DNA of 64,000 nucleotides from contig NZ_DFQV01000002.1 of NCBI RefSeq assembly GCF_002377945.1, positions 41,498 through 105,497 on the forward strand, written 5' to 3'. Position 1 is the stretch's first letter. Every line of letters starts with the position of its first letter. Shown here in pieces: positions 18,381-25,883 of this stretch. The position numbers were made by a program, and so were the translations under genes. The notes beneath the pieces were generated by a model. It was not told the origin of the DNA, made no database searches, and worked only from the letters and a program-made list of their open reading frames with translations. The DNA is from Psychrobacter sp. UBA3480. Its GTDB lineage: Bacteria; Pseudomonadota; Gammaproteobacteria; Pseudomonadales; Moraxellaceae.

Positions 18381-20185
18381 GTGACACACAATCACCAAAT
18401 AAAGAGCGTCATATGCCGTCATTAAATAGAGCTTCATCAAACCTTTTCTCATCGAATATAGCGCATCAAGACCAAGACATACTCCGTCCTGAGCAAGTAT
18501 TAGACAAGCTAACCCATTTACTGGGAGCCAGTAATGTACAGGCTGATCCAGAGAAAAACGAACACTATAGAATGGGGTGGCGCTCTGGTGGCGGCAGCGC
18601 TTTGGCTGTTTTGTTTCCGCAAACGTTGCTGGAGATTTGGCGTAGTCTAGAAATATGTGTGGAAGGCGACTGCATTATTATCATGCAAGCAGCAAAAACA
18701 GGGCTGACGGAAGGCTCAACCCCGAGCGGTAATGATTACGATAGACCAGTGGTTGTGATCAATACCCTTGCAATGAATCAGTTGTATTTGGTGAATGATA
18801 ACGAGCAAGTGATTAGCTTACCTGGCGCCACGTTGCACCAATTGCAAAGTCAGCTTAAAGCCGTAAATAGAGCGCCTCATTCGGTCATCGGTTCATCGAC
18901 GTTGGGTGCGTCAATTATTGGCGGTGTTTCTAACAATTCAGGTGGGGCACTGGTTAAAAGAGGTCCTGCTTATACCGAACTTGCTTTGTTTGCCCAAATA
19001 GACAAGCACGGTCAGCTAGTGCTGGTTAATCACCTAGATGTAGAGTTAGGCGACACTCCAGAAGAAATACTCACTAATCTGCAAACAGGTAATTTCGATA
19101 AAAGAGCATTACCTGACACTGGTAAGATGGCATCTGACAAAGAATATATCGCCAGAGTAAAAGATGTTGATGCAAGTACGCCAAGTCGTTTTAATGCGGA
19201 TAAGCGAAGACTGTATGAAGCCAGTGGCTGCGCTGGCAAGCTTGCCGTGTTTGCAGTACGTCTTGATACCTATCCAACGGCTGTAAAAGAGAAAACATTT
19301 TATATAGGTACCAATAGTGTGAGTGAGCTTGCACAGCTCAGAAGACAAATATTATCAAGCTTCGATAATATTCCTGAAGTGGGTGAGTATATGCATCGTG
19401 ATATATTCGATGTATCCGCTAAGTACGGAAAGGACACGTTCCTGAGTATTAAGCATCTCGGTACCAACGCCTTACCTAGATTGTTTTCTATCAAAGGGGC
19501 TATGGACGCAAAGTTCCATAAATGGCCATGGATGCCAAAGCATTTCACTGACAAAGTCATGCAGTTCATCGCTAATATATTTCCAAAGCATTTACCGAAG
19601 CGAATGCTAGAGTACCGCGACCAATATGAGCATCATCTTATCTTAAAAATGAGTGATGCTGGCATAGCAGAAGCACAGGATTTTCTAAAGGTGTTTTTCG
19701 ACGCTTCAAATACGGGTAACTATTTTGAATGTAGTCAAGAAGAGTCAGAAAGCGCCTTTTTACATCGCTTTGCCGCTGCAGGTGCCGCACTAAGATATGA
19801 AGTCATACATGAAAAAGACGTCGGCGATATATTGGCATTGGATATTGCTATACCACGTAACGAGTTAGAATGGCTCGAAACGTTACCTGAAGACATTGAA
19901 CAGCATTTGGAAAAGAAACTCTATTATGGACACTTCTTTTGTTATGTATTTCATCAAGACTATATTTTGAAGAAGGGTAGTGATGCACATCTTGTTAAAA
20001 AAATGATGCTAGAGCTACTGAGCGCACGCGGAGCCAAATATCCTGCTGAGCATAATGTAGGGCATCTATACGAAGCAGAACCTGATTTGCAAAATTTCTA
20101 TAAAAGCCTAGACCCAACCAATACCTTTAATCCGGGTATTGGTAAAATGTCGAAAACCAAACGCAATTGCTCGTGTTGTTTATAA
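18377..20185 (+). CDS. dld: Quinone-dependent D-lactate dehydrogenase (FAD)
   Basis: A 602-residue FAD-linked membrane-peripheral enzyme oxidising D-lactate to pyruvate with electrons to quinone. Recognisable features are the FAD_binding_4 domain with GLTEGSTPSG, the VIGSSTLGASIIGGVSNNSGG phosphate-binding region and the Lact-deh-memb C-terminal domain ending AEHNVGHLYEAEP and FNPGIGKMSK. The E. coli enzyme is about 571 residues; here about 35 extra polar N-terminal residues precede LDKLTHLLG, so the in-frame ATG at 18413 is an alternative start. It overlaps lldP by 4 bp, giving an uptake-oxidation operon. Confidence 0.88.
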   Translation: MSDTQSPNKERHMPSLNRASSNLFSSNIAHQDQDILRPEQVLDKLTHLLGASNVQADPEKNEHYRMGWRSGGGSALAVLFPQTLLEIWRSLEICVEGDCIIIMQAAKTGLTEGSTPSGNDYDRPVVVINTLAMNQLYLVNDNEQVISLPGATLHQLQSQLKAVNRAPHSVIGSSTLGASIIGGVSNNSGGALVKRGPAYTELALFAQIDKHGQLVLVNHLDVELGDTPEEILTNLQTGNFDKRALPDTGKMASDKEYIARVKDVDASTPSRFNADKRRLYEASGCAGKLAVFAVRLDTYPTAVKEKTFYIGTNSVSELAQLRRQILSSFDNIPEVGEYMHRDIFDVSAKYGKDTFLSIKHLGTNALPRLFSIKGAMDAKFHKWPWMPKHFTDKVMQFIANIFPKHLPKRMLEYRDQYEHHLILKMSDAGIAEAQDFLKVFFDASNTGNYFECSQEESESAFLHRFAAAGAALRYEVIHEKDVGDILALDIAIPRNELEWLETLPEDIEQHLEKKLYYGHFFCYVFHQDYILKKGSDAHLVKKMMLELLSARGAKYPAEHNVGHLYEAEPDLQNFYKSLDPTNTFNPGIGKMSKTKRNCSCCL

Positions 20186-20285
20186 CTGAACTTTAAAAGT
20201 GGCATTGGCCTGATTGTTTATCAGTAGCTAAGTTGCTGAATAGTTCAGTATTTGTCCATTATAGATTGTTCAATACATCCTCAGA

Positions 20286-20312
20286 AGCACTGCCGATTGG
20301 TAGTGCTTTTTT
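20286..20312 (+). terminator. Intrinsic terminator after dld
   Basis: AGCACTGCC pairs with GGTAGTGCT (one wobble) around GATT, followed by six T. It closes the lldP-dld operon about 100 bp after dld. Confidence 0.8.
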
Positions 20313-20384
20313 ATTATTTCTCGGTAAATGTATCAGCAGCCTCGAGTTCAGAAGCACATTTATTCAAAATGATTTTGTTATCTA

Positions 20385-20415
20385 TTGTTAAATACCAGTC
20401 GATGCTATGTATAAT
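20385..20415 (+). promoter_or_regulatory. Possible sigma-70 promoter upstream of maeA
   Basis: TTGTTA (20385-20390) and a perfect TATAAT (20410-20415) with a 19-bp spacer, 52 bp before maeA. The spacer is longer than ideal, so confidence is low. Confidence 0.35.
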
Positions 20416-20466
20416 GCAGCACTAGCATAGCTTTCACTCATATGCCTTTAATAAGAAGATTACATT

Positions 20467-22149
20467 ATGTCAAACAAGCGTCCTTTATATATTCCTGTTG
20501 CTGGACCCGCTCTTTTAGAGACACCTTTATTGAATAAAGGTAGTGCTTTTTCATCAGAAGAACGTAGTAGCTTTAATTTAACGGGGCTATTACCTCACAA
20601 TATTGAAACGATTGAGGAGCAATCATTACGTGCTTATCATCAACTTAGCTCATTCACTGACGCGATGGATAAGCATATTTACTTGCGTAACATCCAAGAT
20701 ACCAATGAAACCTTATTTCATCATCTCATTGAGCAGCATATCGAGGAAGTGATGCCGCTCATTTATACCCCAACCGTTGGTCAGGCGTGTGAAAAATTCT
20801 CGCAAATCTATCGTCGTAAACGGGGTTTGTTTATCTCATATCCTGAGCGTCACAAAATTGACGACATGCTACAAAATGCCACCAAACAAAACGTCAAAGT
20901 GATCGTTGTTACTGACGGTGAACGTATCTTGGGCCTAGGGGATCAGGGTATTGGCGGTATGGGCATTCCAATCGGTAAGTTGTCTTTATACACGGCTTGT
21001 GGTGGTATTAGCCCAGCCTACTGTCTACCTATTTTGCTGGATGTCGGCACCAATAACCAACAGTTGCTTGATGATCCTATGTATATGGGCTGGAGAAATC
21101 CGCGCATCTCTGGCGATGAATATAATGAATTTGTGGACTTATTTATTCAAGCCGTTAAGCGCCGTTGGCCAGAAGTGTTATTGCAATTTGAAGATTTTGC
21201 TCAGGAAAACGCGACACCATTATTGAATAAATATCGTGATCAGCTATGCTGCTTTAATGATGATATTCAAGGGACTGCTGCGGTATCGGTTGGTACTCTG
21301 ATTGCAGCGTGTCTAAATAAAGGTCAAAAACTTAGCCAACAGAATATCGCATTTTTAGGCGCAGGATCTGCAGGTTGCGGTATTGCTGAGCATATTATTC
21401 GCCAAATGCAGCGTGAAGGATTGACTGAAGAGCAAGCTCGTAGTCAAGTATTCATGGTTGATCGTTATGGCCTGCTAACAGATGGCATGACAGAACTGCA
21501 AAAATTCCAAGAACCATTAGTACAAAAGGAATCAGCTATTGCCAGCTGGGATAAAAGTAAGAAACTCGGCTTAGCGCAAGTGGTTAAACAAGCAAAAATC
21601 ACCGTATTATTTGGTGTTAGCGGACAAAAAGGTCTGTTCACCCAAGAAGTGATCGAATCGCTATGTGCTAATACTGAGCACCCAATTGTACTACCACTTT
21701 CAAATCCAACGTCTCGTGTGGAAGCAACGCCGCAAGAAGTCATGAATTGGAGTAAAGGTAAGGCAATTGTTGCGACGGGTAGTCCGTTTCCTCATACCAC
21801 TTATAACGGTCAGTCTTTTGAGGTTTCTCAGTGTAATAACAGCTATATTTTCCCTGGTATTGGCCTGGGTGTTTTAGCAGCACGTGCGACAGGTATCAGC
21901 GATAATATGCTAACGGCAGCAAGCCAAGCCCTTGCAGATATATCCATGGAATACGAAAAAGCACCTGGTGCCATCCTACCGCCGATCAAAGTTATCAGAG
22001 AGATCAGTGAAAAAATAGCGTATGCAGTGGCATTACAAGCGGCTCAAGATAAGCTAGCACTACCTATCACATCGGAGAATTTACAACGCCGATTAAAAGC
22101 GAACTTCTGGTTACCTGAATATCGTAACTATCGCCGTACTTCTTTCTAG
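20467..22149 (+). CDS. maeA: NAD-dependent malic enzyme
   Basis: A 560-residue cytoplasmic enzyme converting malate to pyruvate, CO2 and NADH. Catalytic Tyr100 lies in [12 protein letters not shown] and catalytic Lys171 in [15 protein letters not shown]. The metal ligands are in FEDF (Glu242-Asp243) and [11 protein letters not shown] (Asp265/266). The Rossmann loop GAGSAG is at 298-303. The length matches the MaeA/SfcA type (about 565), not the larger NADP-type fused enzymes. It is monocistronic with its own terminator, and makes pyruvate like the upstream lactate operon. Confidence 0.9.
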   Translation: MSNKRPLYIPVAGPALLETPLLNKGSAFSSEERSSFNLTGLLPHNIETIEEQSLRAYHQLSSFTDAMDKHIYLRNIQDTNETLFHHLIEQHIEEVMPLIYTPTVGQACEKFSQIYRRKRGLFISYPERHKIDDMLQNATKQNVKVIVVTDGERILGLGDQGIGGMGIPIGKLSLYTACGGISPAYCLPILLDVGTNNQQLLDDPMYMGWRNPRISGDEYNEFVDLFIQAVKRRWPEVLLQFEDFAQENATPLLNKYRDQLCCFNDDIQGTAAVSVGTLIAACLNKGQKLSQQNIAFLGAGSAGCGIAEHIIRQMQREGLTEEQARSQVFMVDRYGLLTDGMTELQKFQEPLVQKESAIASWDKSKKLGLAQVVKQAKITVLFGVSGQKGLFTQEVIESLCANTEHPIVLPLSNPTSRVEATPQEVMNWSKGKAIVATGSPFPHTTYNGQSFEVSQCNNSYIFPGIGLGVLAARATGISDNMLTAASQALADISMEYEKAPGAILPPIKVIREISEKIAYAVALQAAQDKLALPITSENLQRRLKANFWLPEYRNYRRTSF

Positions 22150-22187
22150 GTTAGATAGTTAGCTATTATCAATATTGCAAACACCAT

Positions 22188-22227
22188 AAAAAATCACCTT
22201 AACTTGAAAAGTTAGGGTGATTTTTTT
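22188..22227 (+). terminator. Intrinsic terminator after maeA
   Basis: AAATCACCTTAACTT pairs with AAGTTAGGGTGATTT (one U-G wobble) around GAAA, with a T-run after and an A-run before. Nearly the same sequence as the terminator at 3379-3419. Confidence 0.85.
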
Positions 22228-22304
22228 ATCTATGTAGTTATATAAAACTATAAGATCTGTATGGTCGCTTAGCTTGTTTTAGTTATGTGTAAGTCCATGA
22301 TTTA

Positions 22305-22341
22305 GACGGTATCTCATTTGGCGGTATTGGTCGATACCGTC
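22305..22341. repeat. 9-bp inverted repeat near the prophage end
   Basis: GACGGTATC (22305-22313) and GATACCGTC (22333-22341) are perfect complements 19 nt apart. No U-tract follows. It could be a hairpin in a short transcript or a protein-binding site; nothing decides. Confidence 0.35.
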
Positions 22342-22403
22342 AAAAGTAGCCAAGATATGATTTTATTATTCCTTACTAACCTTGCCTATTAACCTTTAAA
22401 CAT

Positions 22404-22441
22404 AAAAAACCCTTGTAGCACAAGTCTTACAAGGGTTTTTT
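22404..22441. terminator. Strong bidirectional terminator not next to any gene end
   Basis: AAAAAACCCTTGTA and TACAAGGGTTTTTT are perfect 14-bp complements around a 10-nt loop. The nearest rightward stop (maeA) is 255 bp away and already has a terminator. On the other strand it lies downstream of the leftward prophage early operon ending at 22580, which is its most likely client. Confidence 0.75.
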
Positions 22442-22463
22442 GATTACTTATAATATTATTTGA

Positions 22464-22486
22464 TGGTGCGCCCACCAGATTCCAAA
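22464..22486 (-). other. Candidate attachment site: tRNA 3'-end-like sequence
   Basis: Read on the - strand, this ends ...GGTGGGCGCACCA and starts with a T-loop-like TTTGGAATC, the shape of the last about 23 nt of a tRNA (arginine-type GGGCGC acceptor). The T-loop is mutated and there is no tRNA body beside it. A prophage half-site would look like this and lies at the expected boundary. Weak without the matching copy at the far end. Confidence 0.25.
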
Positions 22487-22579
22487 TTGATAATTTAAGC
22501 CAATGATTTTTATAGTTTTATTTATTTTATCAATGGCTAATACCTTGATAGATACCTTTATTAAATAAAGTGTCTGCTT

Positions 22580-22789
22580 TTAATCAGATGGTTCGACTCC
22601 TGTTTTTGGATTCGAACCAATGCCAAACATATCATTAATTTTCGATTTTAGCCACTTATTTGGCCGTCCTGCAATATCGGGTTCAGGAAAAGATCCATCA
22701 TTGCGTTTTCGATGCAGTGTCATGTTTGACCACATAAAGATATTTTCTATATCTTTGGTCGTATAATAAATTCCCGTTACTTCACTCAT
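22580..22789 (-). CDS. AlpA-like winged-helix DNA-binding protein (possible excisionase)
   Basis: A 69-residue protein matching the AlpA/excisionase pattern: YYTTKDIENIF, then WSNMTLHRKRNDGSFPEP, then WLKSKINDMF. The family includes phage excisionases and small activators. It is the last gene of the leftward early operon and the closest to the prophage end, which fits an Xis role. Its start overlaps the stop of the microprotein gene (ATGA). No integrase is adjacent, so an activator role remains open. Confidence 0.6.
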   Translation of the reverse strand: MSEVTGIYYTTKDIENIFMWSNMTLHRKRNDGSFPEPDIAGRPNKWLKSKINDMFGIGSNPKTGVEPSD

Positions 22790-22908
22790 TTGTCACTCTC
22801 CTTATCCAACTCACGGCCGCAAGTCTCACATACGCTTAGCAATCCTAAATCAACTTCTAGCAGCTCCGCGGCTAGGGCAGTCATCTCTTCTTCTGTACGT
22901 GCTGTCAT
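22786..22908 (-). CDS. 40-residue zinc-knuckle-like microprotein
   Basis: The frame starts at ATG 22906-22908 and gives 40 residues. It has an acidic helical N-terminus (TEEEMTALAAELLEVD) and one CETCG motif near the C-terminus. It overlaps the ATPase gene upstream and the AlpA-like gene downstream by ATGA at both ends, which strongly supports translation. A single CxxC could bind zinc as a dimer or with a partner. Function unknown. Confidence 0.6.
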   Translation of the reverse strand: MTARTEEEMTALAAELLEVDLGLLSVCETCGRELDKESDK

Positions 22909-23867
22909 GCTGACACCTCAGATTGGTTAGCCGGCTCATCTATCGGCTCGCAAACATCATCAATGTCAACAAAACACTTATTCGCTTCATCGAACTCAAC
23001 TGATACTATAGATTTTGCCGTGCTCCATATGTCTTGTCTCATTTGGGTATAGAGCATATGGTTTTTGTTCAAAGTAGTAATTAGTTTATTGAAACTGTCT
23101 GCGTCTCCAGCACTCATGAGTTCGCTGCGCAGATCACTAAGGTCTTGGTAAGCCTTAGTTTGTTGTTCTGAAAAATTATTGATATGGTCTTTGGTAGCCT
23201 GGATGATGTTAGCTAATTGATTTGGGTTATCTGTTACTGGTGCCACGACTACGTTGCCCATGCCACCACTGTCTTTAGCCAAGAATGATGGTTGAGAAAC
23301 AAAGTTGAGCACTCTGACGGTACCGCCTCGACTATGTTCTTTAGTCATGTAAGCCATCATATCCGCAATCTTATAAGCCTCTCGTTTGCTACCGCCCACC
23401 ATATCAGGGCGCTTAATGATGTCGTCACCATCTTTATCTTCGGCTGTATGAGCGAGTAGTACGATATCTTTACCCATACAACGCAGTGTTTTGAGCCAGT
23501 CTGTGAAAATACTGCCTAACTTACCGTAGCCTTGTTGCGATAACTGTCCGTCCCTTCTTGTATTGTTTTTATCATTCTTTAAGCTATCAGTTATTACATC
23601 CAAAGCGCGGCCAGCAGTATCAATAATGATAGTGTCGTAATCCTTTAGATCGTGCGGTGATAAGTTAGCAACCTCATACCACTCATTGACAGGTACCAAA
23701 TCTTTGCGATTAGGCGCCCTATGACCACCTTTGTCAAAATCAAAGAGAATAGGGCGTTTTGCGGTGAATGCTAACGACGTTTTCCATATACCAGGATCAC
23801 CATAAATGAGCATGATGATATTGTTTATGGTCAGCGGATCAGTTGATTTAACAATATTAAGTGACAT
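22905..23867 (-). CDS. Sak4-like phage AAA/RecA-type ATPase with substituted Walker A glycine
   Basis: A 320-residue protein of the AAA_24/Sak4 type, used by phages for single-strand annealing and recombination. The beta-strand and loop IYGDPGIWKTSLA (21-33) is the Walker A region, but the last invariant Gly is Trp28. The DTIIIDTAG strand is Walker B, and ILLAHTAEDKDGDD-like IVLLAHTAEDKDG is sensor 1. C-terminal residues beyond about 230 are helical. AGGAGG precedes the start, and the upstream gene ends by TAATG overlap. The adjacent 222-residue protein is likely its ssDNA-binding partner (inference). Confidence 0.7.
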   Translation of the reverse strand: MSLNIVKSTDPLTINNIIMLIYGDPGIWKTSLAFTAKRPILFDFDKGGHRAPNRKDLVPVNEWYEVANLSPHDLKDYDTIIIDTAGRALDVITDSLKNDKNNTRRDGQLSQQGYGKLGSIFTDWLKTLRCMGKDIVLLAHTAEDKDGDDIIKRPDMVGGSKREAYKIADMMAYMTKEHSRGGTVRVLNFVSQPSFLAKDSGGMGNVVVAPVTDNPNQLANIIQATKDHINNFSEQQTKAYQDLSDLRSELMSAGDADSFNKLITTLNKNHMLYTQMRQDIWSTAKSIVSVEFDEANKCFVDIDDVCEPIDEPANQSEVSA

Positions 23868-24085
23868 TATTTGTTTCCTCCTAACGTGCTACTGCCTGAT
23901 AGCTTCCCACTATAAATCGCGTCAAGCTCTGCATCAGTAGGATCAAAAAAGATGATAGATTTTTGGCCAAGGTTGTAAGTTGGCACTGGTTTGATTTGAA
24001 GGTCGCTTGCCTTGATTGGTACAAGTGACTGAGTGCCAAGTTTTGCGAGTATCGCCATCGCTGTTCTGTGTCTGAGAGTTTTCAT
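23867..24085 (-). CDS. Small hypothetical phage protein
   Basis: A 72-residue protein with a basic N-terminus and a Gly/Ser-rich C-terminus (GKLSGSSTLGGNK). No motif is recognised. It is translationally linked on both sides (ATGA with the gene before, TAATG with the ATPase after). Position between a recombination ATPase and its probable partner suggests an accessory recombination role, but nothing in the sequence proves it. Confidence 0.6.
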   Translation of the reverse strand: MKTLRHRTAMAILAKLGTQSLVPIKASDLQIKPVPTYNLGQKSIIFFDPTDAELDAIYSGKLSGSSTLGGNK

Positions 24086-24750
24086 GCTCGGCTCCGCCCC
24101 AGTTCGCGGTGGTTGTAACGAGACCTGCCAAATGCTTTACGATCATTTTGATTTGCTGCCCAGGACATACCGCCGATTGGTCTGCTGTTTCTACCAGCCA
24201 TGTATTTTTTCTTAGCAACATCAAACTGTTTTTGTAGACGCTTGGCTATGTATGGTTCGTCAGCTAAATTAAGACTCAGGATACGTAGTGGGTCTCCAAT
24301 TAAGCGATATTCAACGATACTCTGACCGTTACCTAAAAGAGAGATAGCATCTTTGGATTCAAAGATTTTGTCGTCTACTTTCAATTTGTGTTTGCCACCG
24401 CTATCAGCAATAGCGACAACTGCATCAGTCCACATACCAAACTGTTTGCCGTCTCTGCCTTCAGAGACGTCTTTAGTGAATAGGTGAGCATATGACGATA
24501 CAAAGCTACGCATTGAACCTGTCAGCTTTTTGGCCAATGCATCATTGACGGTAGCAGTCTGCCAGCGGCCAGCGATGAATTCATGAACATTGCTGCGATC
24601 AAGCTCTATCTCAAATGGAGCAGTGCGCTTAACTTTGCAGGCATAGAATGCTTGGTTGTCATCAGCATCCGATGTGATCACTTGAGCGCCAAACGTACCA
24701 TCAGGAAACTTGCGTACTGAGTTCAGGTTTAGTTTGATGTGTAAGTTCAT
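24082..24750 (-). CDS. Hypothetical early phage protein, possibly ssDNA-binding
   Basis: A 222-residue protein. The N-terminal part (VRKFPDGTFGAQVIT, AFYACKVKRTAP) has short beta strands as in an OB-fold. The C-terminus (from about 180) is basic with many Arg/Lys and GRSRYNHRELGRSRA. Placement directly upstream of a Sak4-like ATPase, where a phage SSB is often encoded, supports an ssDNA-binding role. There is no strong motif. GGAGG precedes the ATG, and it overlaps both neighbours by 4 bp. Confidence 0.5.
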   Translation of the reverse strand: MNLHIKLNLNSVRKFPDGTFGAQVITSDADDNQAFYACKVKRTAPFEIELDRSNVHEFIAGRWQTATVNDALAKKLTGSMRSFVSSYAHLFTKDVSEGRDGKQFGMWTDAVVAIADSGGKHKLKVDDKIFESKDAISLLGNGQSIVEYRLIGDPLRILSLNLADEPYIAKRLQKQFDVAKKKYMAGRNSRPIGGMSWAANQNDRKAFGRSRYNHRELGRSRA

Positions 24751-25025
24751 TGGTTGCCTCCAGCAGCGTATAAGCGCATTTCAGCGAGTTTTTGATTGGC
24801 GTAAGCGTTCTGCTTTCTGAACTCTATTAGCTCAGGGCTATCGATTGAGCTCATGCGCGGCTCAAGCGTTGATGTCGCAACGTCTTGTTCGGCTTGGCTG
24901 AGCAAATAGCTATTGCAGCCAGTGATGTTGCCGACTATTACAAGCGACATACCTGCTGCTAGGCCTGCAGCGATATGCGCACCGCCTGACTTTATTTGGT
25001 TGAGTAGTGCGAAATGTTGTGCCAT
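24747..25025 (-). CDS. Small hypothetical membrane protein, first gene of the leftward early operon
   Basis: A 92-residue protein with one hydrophobic helix (IAAGLAAGMSLVIVGNITG, about 18-36) followed by a polar helical tail. It overlaps the next gene by 4 bp (ATGA). It is the first gene after the repressor-controlled promoter at 25137-25165. An AAGGAG-like site (CAAGGAG) precedes it. Its role in the operon is unknown; a membrane-tethered early phage protein is an inference from the hydrophobic helix. Confidence 0.55.
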   Translation of the reverse strand: MAQHFALLNQIKSGGAHIAAGLAAGMSLVIVGNITGCNSYLLSQAEQDVATSTLEPRMSSIDSPELIEFRKQNAYANQKLAEMRLYAAGGNQ

Positions 25026-25048
25026 AATCTTTTCACTCCTTGTTGAGT

Positions 25049-25084
25049 AAAGCCCCTTTAGATGTCCAGTCGAGAAGGGGCTTT
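25049..25084 (-). promoter_or_regulatory. Leader hairpin of the leftward early operon
   Basis: AAAGCCCCTT (25049-25058) and AAGGGGCTTT (25075-25084) are perfect complements around 16 nt. It lies between the promoter (25137-25165) and the first gene of the leftward operon. On the leftward transcript the 3' side has only a short U stretch, so it may be an attenuator, processing or antitermination site. Confidence 0.45.
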
Positions 25085-25136
25085 TTATCGTCTAAAAATT
25101 GGTGTTACCGCTAACTTGTGATTAGCTGATAAATTA

Positions 25137-25165
25137 ATTATGCATTAATGCATAGTATATTGCAA
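25137..25165 (-). promoter_or_regulatory. Leftward early promoter with operator in the spacer
   Basis: On the - strand, -35 TTGCAA and -10 CATAAT are 17 bp apart. Between them, and touching the -10, lies the perfect palindrome ATGCATTAATGCAT (25140-25153). This fits the operator consensus seen at the CI and Cro-like promoters. A second copy with one mismatch (ATGCAAATATGAAT) lies at 25184-25197 upstream, where a cooperatively bound second site would be expected. The prophage repressor would block this promoter. Confidence 0.6.
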
Positions 25166-25217
25166 TAGTGGATAGTATAAATTATGCAAATATGAATACT
25201 CTAATTTAAATAGTTAT

Positions 25218-25241
25218 AAAAAAACCCGCTCAAGGCGGGCT
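25218..25241 (-). terminator. Terminator for leftward transcription
   Basis: CCCGC (25225-25229) pairs with GCGGG (25235-25239). A run of seven A on the + strand gives the U-tract on the leftward transcript. It would end transcripts coming from the ABC-ATPase operon before they reach the early operon. Confidence 0.7.
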
Positions 25242-25360
25242 ACAGAATCATAATTGAATTAATTCTCTATAGAAGTGAACATAAGTAAGATAATCGTTGC
25301 TAATAAAATAGGGTGGTGATACATTTTAAACTTACGTCGTTACCTATTAAGGCTATTGTT

Positions 25361-25537
25361 ATGAAGCTATTATCAGCGTTTTTCGTATCTATATTAATGA
25401 TGGCGCCAGTAATGCAGGCGAATGCTCAAAACTATCCTTGTTCTAAGAGCATGGGTGGTGTATCGCATTGCAAAGACGGTAAGTTTGTTTGTAAGAATGG
25501 CAAGATTAGCCAGTCTAAGAAAGTTTGTAGTAGCTAA
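25361..25537 (+). CDS. Small secreted Cys-containing protein
   Basis: A 58-residue protein. The frame is open from 25313, but ATG 25361 starts directly at a normal signal peptide (MKLLSAFFVSILMMAP...ANA). The mature peptide is basic with four Cys: YPCSKSMGGVSHCKDGK, FVCKNGK and KVCSS. This SGGVSHC...DGKFVC..G.ISxSKKxC pattern occurs in many small phage and plasmid proteins of unknown function. It lies downstream of the early control region on the + strand, in antisense to the leftward read-through from the ATPase gene. Confidence 0.6.
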   Translation: MKLLSAFFVSILMMAPVMQANAQNYPCSKSMGGVSHCKDGKFVCKNGKISQSKKVCSS

Positions 25538-25553
25538 GAGGAACTTAGATATT

Positions 25554-25835
25554 ATGCTAGAAAAAATATGTTGGGCCATGCTATATGGTGTTCGTGGTGC
25601 TATTTATGCAGTACCTTTAATGTTGCTTTCGCTTGCATTTACTTTTATCAATAAAAATCTGCTATCACCTACCGAGGGCAGCTCTTTTGCATTCATGATT
25701 AATTACTTATCGAATGGTCTTATGTATCTTTCATTGGGCGCGTTGACTGCTGCAGCCATAGTATGGATAGCGACTTGGGTATTAGACTATTGGACAGGAT
25801 ACTTACCGAATTGGATCAGAAGAGAGTTGTACTGA
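25554..25835 (+). CDS. Small two-helix membrane protein
   Basis: A 93-residue protein from ATG 25554, with AAGAGGA upstream. A longer frame from 25422 overlaps the secreted-protein gene and has no RBS. Two hydrophobic helices (VPLMLLSLAFTFI and LGALTAAAIVWIATWV) flank a short loop, and the C-terminus is aromatic/basic. It is 16 bp from the small secreted gene, so the two form a pair. Function unknown. Confidence 0.6.
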   Translation: MLEKICWAMLYGVRGAIYAVPLMLLSLAFTFINKNLLSPTEGSSFAFMINYLSNGLMYLSLGALTAAAIVWIATWVLDYWTGYLPNWIRRELY

Positions 25836-25841
25836 ATAACG

Positions 25842-25865
25842 AAGAACCCGCTCAATGGCGGGTTA
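25842..25865. terminator. Weak hairpin between converging genes
   Basis: AACCCGC (25845-25851) pairs with GCGGGTT (25858-25864). The flanks have only short T/A runs. It separates the rightward membrane gene from the leftward ATPase gene. Confidence 0.45.
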
Positions 25866-25883
25866 TTAGCGACAAAAAAATTA

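Larger units (their letters stand above)
22150..22579. other. Host/prophage boundary region without a gene
   Basis: This 430-bp region holds two strong terminators, a 9-bp inverted repeat and a tRNA-3'-end-like sequence (each listed separately). No ORF was recognised. The left end of the prophage is probably between 22441 and 22500. Confidence 0.5.
25026..25360. other. Control region of the leftward early operon
   Basis: A 335-bp region without a gene. It contains the leader hairpin, the promoter with operator, a second partial operator and a terminator for leftward transcripts, all listed separately. Confidence 0.6.

Noticed and set aside
22580..22640. tRNA T-arm-like text GGTTCGACTCC and ATTCGAACC
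   Set aside because: It lies in the coding end of the AlpA-like gene, with two T-arm-like pieces in opposite directions and no tRNA body.
25422..25553. Longer N-terminal form of the membrane protein at 25554
   Set aside because: The extension overlaps the small secreted gene in another frame and lacks an RBS; AAGAGGA supports ATG 25554.
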